NCBI RefSeq assembly: GCF_004138335.1
Contig: NZ_RYFW01000002.1
Span: forward strand, 911,501 to 975,500
Origin: Peristeroidobacter agariperforans
Lineage (GTDB): Bacteria; Pseudomonadota; Gammaproteobacteria; Steroidobacterales; Steroidobacteraceae
Direction of reading: 5' to 3'
DNA length: 64,000 nucleotides
Part shown: one piece after another, positions 58,870-64,000 of the stretch
Position numbering within the stretch: the stretch's first letter is position 1
Layout of the letters: each line of letters opens with the position of its first letter
The notes under the pieces: model-generated
Told to the model about the DNA's origin: nothing
Database searches by the model: none
The model's input: the letters and a program-made list of their open reading frames with translations, nothing else
Made by a program: the position numbers and the translations under genes

Positions 58870-59842
58870 TCGAGCCGCGGCAGAATGGGTGGCCCGGATG
58901 GATCGTGCGCCCCTTGCCGCCGGCGAAACTGAAGAGCTGACGCAATGGCTGACAGCCGATCGACGCCGCCGGGGCGCGTTCATTCGCGCGCGAGCGATAT
59001 GGATGCGCAGCGAGTCGGCGCGGGCACTCGGCCCACAGTACGATCCTGAGAACTTTCAACCTGCGGCAGCCGAACCGCCGCCTCCCGCGCACGTCGAGCG
59101 CCGACGACCGATGATGAAGTGGAGCGGAGCGCTGGCCGCATCGCTCGTGGTCGCCGTGATGCTTGTGACAACGTTGCAGATGCCTACGGCCTACGCCACG
59201 GCCAAGGGTGAGATGCGTACTGTGCCATTGGGAGATGGCGCCACGGTGACACTCAACACCGATACCCACATCAAGCTCTACGACGACGAGGGCCGGCGAC
59301 GCATCCGTGTGTTGCGAGGTGAAGTCCTGATCGAGGGCGCCGCGGCGACGTCGCCGACTTTGGTTGAAGTCGACGGCAAGCAGCTGGAAGGTTCGGCGGC
59401 GACATTCGTCGTGCGCAAATTGAACGATCAGCCCGCGCAGGTGCTGGTTCAGGAGGGCCGCGTCGTGCTCGCCGAAGAGAGACAGGCGACCCTGCCGCTG
59501 TCGGCGAACACTGGCGCGTCGTTGCTCGAAGGCAAAGAGCAGGGATGGCAGCTGCGAGCGTTGTCTTATGGACAACTCAGCCGCGAGCTGGCCTGGCGCG
59601 AAGGCAAGATCGCCTTGCAGGGTGAAACCTTGGCGGAAGCAGTGGCCCTCTATGCACGCTACAGCGACACGCCCATCGTCATCGCCGATCCGGGGTTGGC
59701 GACAGTCCCCGTTGCCGGTCTGTTCGCAGTCAATAATGCGCTGGGCTTCAGTCGCGCCGTCGCGAATGTATTCGACGCGGACGTGCGACAGGAAGGCGAT
59801 CGAATCGTCATCGCCGCTCGACATCGAGCTGGCGGACTTTGA
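58820..59842 (+). CDS. FecR-family anti-sigma/signal transducer
   Basis: This is a 340-residue protein. The N-terminal DUF4880-type cytoplasmic domain has AAEWVARMDR and LTQWLTADRRRRGAFIRARAIW. One membrane helix follows (WSGALAASLVVAVMLVTTLQ, about 112-131), then a periplasmic FecR domain (TVPLGDGATVTLNTDT, RRIRVLRGEVLIE) and a C-terminal STN-like segment. It holds or activates the sigma factor according to the state of the outer-membrane receptor. The start is GTG 58820, overlapping the sigma gene; GTG 58832 is possible. Confidence 0.9.
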   Translation: MNKGVPVQELETSQDIDRAAAEWVARMDRAPLAAGETEELTQWLTADRRRRGAFIRARAIWMRSESARALGPQYDPENFQPAAAEPPPPAHVERRRPMMKWSGALAASLVVAVMLVTTLQMPTAYATAKGEMRTVPLGDGATVTLNTDTHIKLYDDEGRRRIRVLRGEVLIEGAAATSPTLVEVDGKQLEGSAATFVVRKLNDQPAQVLVQEGRVVLAEERQATLPLSANTGASLLEGKEQGWQLRALSYGQLSRELAWREGKIALQGETLAEAVALYARYSDTPIVIADPGLATVPVAGLFAVNNALGFSRAVANVFDADVRQEGDRIVIAARHRAGGL

Positions 59843-59884
59843 ACTTTTTTTGACAGCAGACGGAAACGTCGGCGCCAGCGCTCT

Positions 59885-59920
59885 CTGATCTCAACTGCTC
59901 ATTGAGCTCGTTGAGATCAG
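59885..59920 (+). promoter_or_regulatory. 11-bp stem-loop directly before the STN TonB receptor start
   Basis: CTGATCTCAAC (59885-59895) and GTTGAGATCAG (59910-59920) are perfect complements with a 14-base loop; the stem ends two bases before the ATG at 59923. No other ribosome-binding site is evident, so the stem could occlude initiation or be a protein-bound operator. Confidence 0.55.
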
Positions 59921-59922
59921 AC

Positions 59923-62900
59923 ATGAATCGTTACAAGAATGTCCTGCTGGCCAGCGCCATCGCCGCCGCGCTGGCATCCGCTCCCCAGGCCGACGCGCAA
60001 CAGCGTAAGTTTGAAGTTCCCGCACAGCGTGCGGTCACAGCCATCCCCGAGTTGGCGCGGCAGGCGCAGGTGCAGATCATTGCGCCTGCTGGATCTTTGG
60101 AGGGCATCGACACACCGGCGATCGCTGGCGAGATGGATACGCGCGACGCTCTGCGCACACTGTTGGCGGGTACTGGCCTGAGGATCAAGTCCGATGAAGG
60201 CAATGTGATTTTGCTGGAGCAGGCGGGCGGCAGTGTCGCGCGTACGCCGTCTCAGCAGCACGTCGGCACCGGCGGTGTGCGCGGTCGCATTCTCAATACC
60301 GCGACGGGCGAGTATGTGCGTAACGCGGAGATTCGCGTCGAAGGCACGTCGATCGTTACTTACTCCGAAGATGGCGGTAATTTCCGACTCAACGTCGTGC
60401 CGGCCGGCGAGATCACCGTCGTCGTCAGATACACCGGTCTGCAAGAGTCGAAGGCGGCGGTCACCGTGCTCGCGGATCAGATTGTCACGCTGGATTTCGA
60501 GCTCCGCGTGCCTTCCTACGCCGATGCAGCCGGTCCGGACGAGATCAACATGGTGATCGTCACCGCCAAACGCGAGGGCCAGGCCAGCGCGATCATGGAG
60601 CGTCGCGCCGCGATGAATGCGAAGAACGTGGTCGAAGCCGACAACTTCGGCGCGCTGACCATGGGCGACGTCGGCGAGTTCATGAAGTCCATGCCGGGCA
60701 TTTCGCTCGACTACACCGAAGTGGACGCGACGGCCGTGCGCATCGGCGGCCTCGATCCGAAATACTCCACGTTCACCATCGACGGCGCCCGCATGGCCAC
60801 CGCGACGTCGAACAACAACACCGGTCGCCAGAACTCCTTCGAGCAGATGTCCATCACCGGCATCGAGGCGATCGAGCTCAACAACACGCTCACGGCCCGC
60901 ATGGATGCCGACTCACCCGGTGGCACGATCAACTTGCGCAGCAAGTCCGCGCTCGACCTCACCGGCCGCGAAGTCGTTTTGCAGCTCGGCGGCGTCGGCA
61001 CCTCCGACTCCACGTCCTCGCGCAAGTACTTCCCGGACGATAAGAAGCATTCGACCGTCTATCCCTCGGCGCAGCTCGGCTACAGCGACATCTTCATGGA
61101 CGGTCGCCTGGGTGTCGCGTTCAACACCAGCTATAACGCCAACTACGTTCAGCAGGATCGTATCCAGACGGACTGGTCGTATCTTCCCGACGGGCGCGTC
61201 ATGCCTTATCGCGTCATGTGGCGTCCGGGCCCGAAGATGACCACTCGCACGGCCGCCAACCTGAGTGCGGACTATCAGATCACCGACGATCTGGTGTTCT
61301 CGTTGCGGAGCATGTACTCGTTCTATGACGTCGAGTACTTCAACCAATACACGTTCCTGTACTTCGGCACCACTACGACGTCCTATGCCACGCCGGATTC
61401 CACGCCTACGCACATCGTCGTGAATCCGAACGGGACGAACACGCGTTTGCGCACCGAGTATTCGCATCGCTACGCCGGCACACCGACGTACACCATTGCG
61501 CCGAAGCTGGAATTCAAGGGCGACACGCTGGAGGTCGCGCTGCGCCCCAGCTACTCCCGCTCGGAATTCAACTTCCGTGACAATGACGAAGGCTTCTTCC
61601 AGCGCACCGATACCTGGCTGACCGGCATCGGCTTCACGCTCGATCGCGCCTCGCAGGACTCGAACGCGTGGAACCTCACGCAGACCGCGGGGCGCGACTG
61701 GAGCGATCCCGGGAACTTCAATCTGGATGCGGACATCGGCAACAACATTCGCACCTCCCAGTCCGATGCCATCAACGAGCAGTACGGCGTCAATCTGGAC
61801 CTGAAGAAGGATCTCAACTTCGGCGACCTGCCGGTGACGTTCTACACCGGCTTGGGCAGCCGCACGAACGACTGGCGCACCGACGAGGGTTCTTATCGGC
61901 AGTTTCAGTATGTCGGTCCGAACGGCGATCTGACGCAGCGGGATCCCGCGGCCGTCATTCCCTGGACCCAGAACTACGACTTCGAAATCACCGGTTTCAA
62001 CGCCGGCAACATGAATGCCCAGAACTGGCGCGCCGATAGCAACTACGCGGTCTACGACATCTACAAGGAACACCCCGAATATTTCGTGCCCGACACCGTC
62101 GGCAACCTGAAGCGCCAGCTGGATTTCAACAAGCGCATCCAGGAGGACGTCGAGGCGGCATACATCGAAGGCGAGACCCGCGTCGGCGACGCGCGCTTCG
62201 ATCTCGGCGTGCGCTATGAGAAGACCAAGACGGCGGCGCGCGTGGCTACCGTGCGCACGCCCGCCGAAGTGACTGCCGCCGGTCTCAACGTCAACACCGT
62301 CGAAGGCCTGCTCTATCAGTACAACAACGGCGCGTACTCCGACCGCCACGGCGAATACGACGACTGGTTCGTTAGCGGCGGCGTCAAGTACGACTTCACC
62401 CGGAAGCTCGTCGGCCAGCTCGCGTTCAGTCAGGCGATCCTGCGCCCCGACTACGGCAACCTCGGCGGCGTGGTGACCGTGAACGAGGACACCTCGACCG
62501 TCAACGTGCCGAATCCGGAGTTGAAGCCCGAGCACGCCACGAAGTATTTCGCAGCCCTGCAGTACTACCTCGAGCCCTCCGGTCTGATCGGTCTGTCCTA
62601 CTACAAGCTCGACATCAAAGACATGCAAGTGGCCGGCATCGAGGTCGAGCCCGAGGCGGTCGGCTTCGGCCCCGACGAATATTCCGGTTTCACCTTCCGC
62701 AGCGCGCAGAACGTCCCGGGCAAAAGCACCAATGAAGGTCTGACCTTCGAATACAGCCAGCAGTTCACCTTCCTGCCGGGCGCATTGAAAGGCCTGAGCG
62801 TGTTTGGCTCGATCACGCGCATCAATCCGGACGGCGAGCGCGTGAACATGCCGGAGCGCGCGGCCAACATCGGCGTCGGCTACGCTTACGGTCCATTCGA

Positions 62901-63174
62901 CTTCAGGATCAACGGCAACTATCAAGGGAAGTATCGGACCAGCGCGCTGAGCAATACCGCGACCACCGCCAACAACGGCATCCTCTATCACACCTCGCGC
63001 GATCTGTGGAATATCAGCGCGAGCTACAAGTATTCGGACAACCTCGAAGTGCAGCTCGCGGGCCGCAACATCTTCAACGAGCCTGATATCATCTACTCCA
63101 ACGTCGAGAGCCGAGTGCAGCAGTACACGATCTACGGTTCGATGTGGAACCTCGGAGTGAAGGTTACATTCTGA
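59923..63174 (+). CDS. STN-domain TonB-dependent receptor (surface-signalling type)
   Basis: This is a 1083-residue receptor with a signal sequence (to ASAPQADA-Q), an STN domain (about 27-105, RKFEVPAQRAVTAIPELARQ and following), a carboxypeptidase-regulatory-like beta-sandwich (about 115-200, VRGRILNTATGEYV), a plug (about 220-350, FMKSMPGISLDY, IRIGGLD-type loop) and a long barrel ending YGSMWNLGVKVTF. This architecture is common in receptors for glycans, siderophores and other large ligands in Xanthomonadales-like bacteria. With FecI/FecR upstream it probably senses and imports its ligand. The next gene overlaps its stop (TGATG). Confidence 0.92.
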   Translation: MNRYKNVLLASAIAAALASAPQADAQQRKFEVPAQRAVTAIPELARQAQVQIIAPAGSLEGIDTPAIAGEMDTRDALRTLLAGTGLRIKSDEGNVILLEQAGGSVARTPSQQHVGTGGVRGRILNTATGEYVRNAEIRVEGTSIVTYSEDGGNFRLNVVPAGEITVVVRYTGLQESKAAVTVLADQIVTLDFELRVPSYADAAGPDEINMVIVTAKREGQASAIMERRAAMNAKNVVEADNFGALTMGDVGEFMKSMPGISLDYTEVDATAVRIGGLDPKYSTFTIDGARMATATSNNNTGRQNSFEQMSITGIEAIELNNTLTARMDADSPGGTINLRSKSALDLTGREVVLQLGGVGTSDSTSSRKYFPDDKKHSTVYPSAQLGYSDIFMDGRLGVAFNTSYNANYVQQDRIQTDWSYLPDGRVMPYRVMWRPGPKMTTRTAANLSADYQITDDLVFSLRSMYSFYDVEYFNQYTFLYFGTTTTSYATPDSTPTHIVVNPNGTNTRLRTEYSHRYAGTPTYTIAPKLEFKGDTLEVALRPSYSRSEFNFRDNDEGFFQRTDTWLTGIGFTLDRASQDSNAWNLTQTAGRDWSDPGNFNLDADIGNNIRTSQSDAINEQYGVNLDLKKDLNFGDLPVTFYTGLGSRTNDWRTDEGSYRQFQYVGPNGDLTQRDPAAVIPWTQNYDFEITGFNAGNMNAQNWRADSNYAVYDIYKEHPEYFVPDTVGNLKRQLDFNKRIQEDVEAAYIEGETRVGDARFDLGVRYEKTKTAARVATVRTPAEVTAAGLNVNTVEGLLYQYNNGAYSDRHGEYDDWFVSGGVKYDFTRKLVGQLAFSQAILRPDYGNLGGVVTVNEDTSTVNVPNPELKPEHATKYFAALQYYLEPSGLIGLSYYKLDIKDMQVAGIEVEPEAVGFGPDEYSGFTFRSAQNVPGKSTNEGLTFEYSQQFTFLPGALKGLSVFGSITRINPDGERVNMPERAANIGVGYAYGPFDFRINGNYQGKYRTSALSNTATTANNGILYHTSRDLWNISASYKYSDNLEVQLAGRNIFNEPDIIYSNVESRVQQYTIYGSMWNLGVKVTF

Positions 63175-64000
63175 TGGCTCGTACTTTCATTGCAGCCGCA
63201 GCGCTGCTCATCACCACCTGCGTGGCGACGGCCGAGCCCGTCGCCACGCCCACCGCTCGGTTGCCGCTCACGCAGAACGGCGGCACGTGGGACGCGGGGC
63301 ACGTACAAGGCATCGCCGTGGACGTGAAGGGTGGATATATCTATTACTCGTTCACCAATCTGCTCGCGAAGTACGATTTCGGCGGCAAGCTGGTGGGCAC
63401 GATCGTCGGCTGGACCGGCCATCTCGGCGACCTCGATTTCAATCCCGCCGATGGCAAGCTGTACGGCTCGCTGGAGTATCGCGAGTACAACGCGTTCTAC
63501 GTTGCCGTGATTGACGTGAAGCGGCTCGATCGCGTCGGCATCGAGGCCGGCAAAAGCGAAATCTTCCGGACCGTTTATCTACCGGAGGTGGCCAGGGATT
63601 TCCTTGCCGATGTGGATGGCGATGGCAGAACCGATGGCGCCAAAGATCATCGCTACGGCAGCTCCGGCATCGACGGCGTTGCCATCGGGCCGGCCTTCGG
63701 TCGGGTCGATGGTCCGCTTTATCTCACCGCCGGTTACGGTGTCTTCGGCGATACCGAACGCGACGACAACGACCATCAAGTGCTCATTCAATATGACGTG
63801 AGCGATTGGGCGAAGTACGCTCGACCGCTGAATGAATCGGATCCGCATCGCAGTGGACCTGGCGCATACCAGGGAAAGTATTTCGTGCGCACCGGTAACA
63901 CGACCTGGGGTGTGCAGAATCTTTCCTACGACCGCTCGATGCAGCGCTGGTTCATGGGCGTCTACCGGGGCAAGAAGAAGTCCTTCCCCAACTATCTGCT
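63174..64000 (+). CDS. Secreted protein of unknown function (3' partial)
   Basis: The ATG at 63174 overlaps the receptor stop and the frame is open to the window edge (275 residues seen). A signal peptide (ARTFIAAAALLITTCVATA-E) precedes repeats of aromatic-rich strands (GIAVDVKGGYIYYSFTN, YDFGGKLVGTIVGWTGHLGDLDF), which suggest a beta-propeller-like fold. DVDGDGRTDG could bind calcium. Translational coupling to the receptor suggests it binds or processes the receptor's substrate. I do not recognise the family. Confidence 0.7.
   Translation, partial: MARTFIAAAALLITTCVATAEPVATPTARLPLTQNGGTWDAGHVQGIAVDVKGGYIYYSFTNLLAKYDFGGKLVGTIVGWTGHLGDLDFNPADGKLYGSLEYREYNAFYVAVIDVKRLDRVGIEAGKSEIFRTVYLPEVARDFLADVDGDGRTDGAKDHRYGSSGIDGVAIGPAFGRVDGPLYLTAGYGVFGDTERDDNDHQVLIQYDVSDWAKYARPLNESDPHRSGPGAYQGKYFVRTGNTTWGVQNLSYDRSMQRWFMGVYRGKKKSFPNYL

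Noticed and set aside
59850-59855. TTGACA as -35 box for the STN receptor
   Set aside because: No acceptable -10 element lies 16-18 bases downstream, and expression is more likely from the FecI-type operon promoter.
60913-62991. A 692-codon open frame on the minus strand opposite the STN receptor
   Set aside because: Shadow of the receptor barrel coding sequence; the same composition bias, no motif and no start signal.
1-64000. CRISPR arrays, insertion sequences, prophage or integrase genes
   Set aside because: No regularly spaced repeats, transposase or integrase motifs were seen on either strand.

Overview
The window is a high-GC (about 60-65% by eye) proteobacterial segment. Paired TonB-dependent receptors, FecI/FecR regulation, an AHL LuxI/LuxR pair and a standard bacterial cysS with tRNA-Cys point to a Gammaproteobacterium, possibly of the Steroidobacter/Nevskia/Xanthomonas area. 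That placement is an inference.

About three quarters of the window (1-47157) is part of a trans-AT polyketide synthase (PKS) cluster, all on the + strand. Three giant PKS proteins come first: PKS-A (1-6705, 5' end outside the window), PKS-B (6714-21494) and PKS-C (21577-33294). None contains an acyltransferase domain. Their domain order is: (KS) DH0-ECHa-ECHb-ECHc-ACP / KS-DH // KR-ACP / KS-DH0-ECHa-ECHb-ECHc-ACP / KS-DH0-KR0-cMT-ACP / KS // DH-KR-ACP / KS-linker-ACP / KS-KR-ACP / KS-DH. Here // marks protein boundaries and 0 marks a domain that lacks key residues. Three ACPs carry the Trp six residues after the phosphopantetheine Ser that marks beta-branching carrier proteins. PKS-C ends in KS-DH with no ACP and no thioesterase, so more PKS genes must lie outside the window, probably to the left.

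Next come an envelope-spanning export trio (33355-38231: RND/MMPL permease, LolA-like periplasmic protein, outer-membrane barrel) and three tailoring candidates (38296-41553: MDR oxidoreductase, membrane di-iron hydroxylase, condensation-fold acyltransferase). Then follow the free malonyl acyltransferase and a complete HMG-CoA-synthase beta-branching cassette (41685-47157: AT, HCS, ECH1, ECH2, donor ACP, decarboxylating KS). The free AT loads the ACPs. Donor ACP, KSdec and HCS add an acetate-derived carbon at the beta-keto group, and ECH1 with a free or in-line ECH2 dehydrates and decarboxylates it.

A regulatory block follows (47167-49874): a candidate lux box, a NusG-family specialised elongation factor, a LuxI AHL synthase, an RsaM-like modulator and a LuxR receptor. 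It suggests that the cluster is controlled by quorum sensing and processive antitermination. From 49964 onward the content is housekeeping or unrelated: cysS, tRNA-Cys, a DUF885 and a DUF2268-like exported protein with metalloprotease-type motifs, an LRAT-type protein overlapping a DUF4126 membrane protein, a TonB receptor, and a FecI-FecR-TonB receptor-secreted protein operon that runs off the right edge.

The most unusual element is the pair of in-line triple crotonase (ECH) arrays. In each, only the third copy looks catalytically intact.
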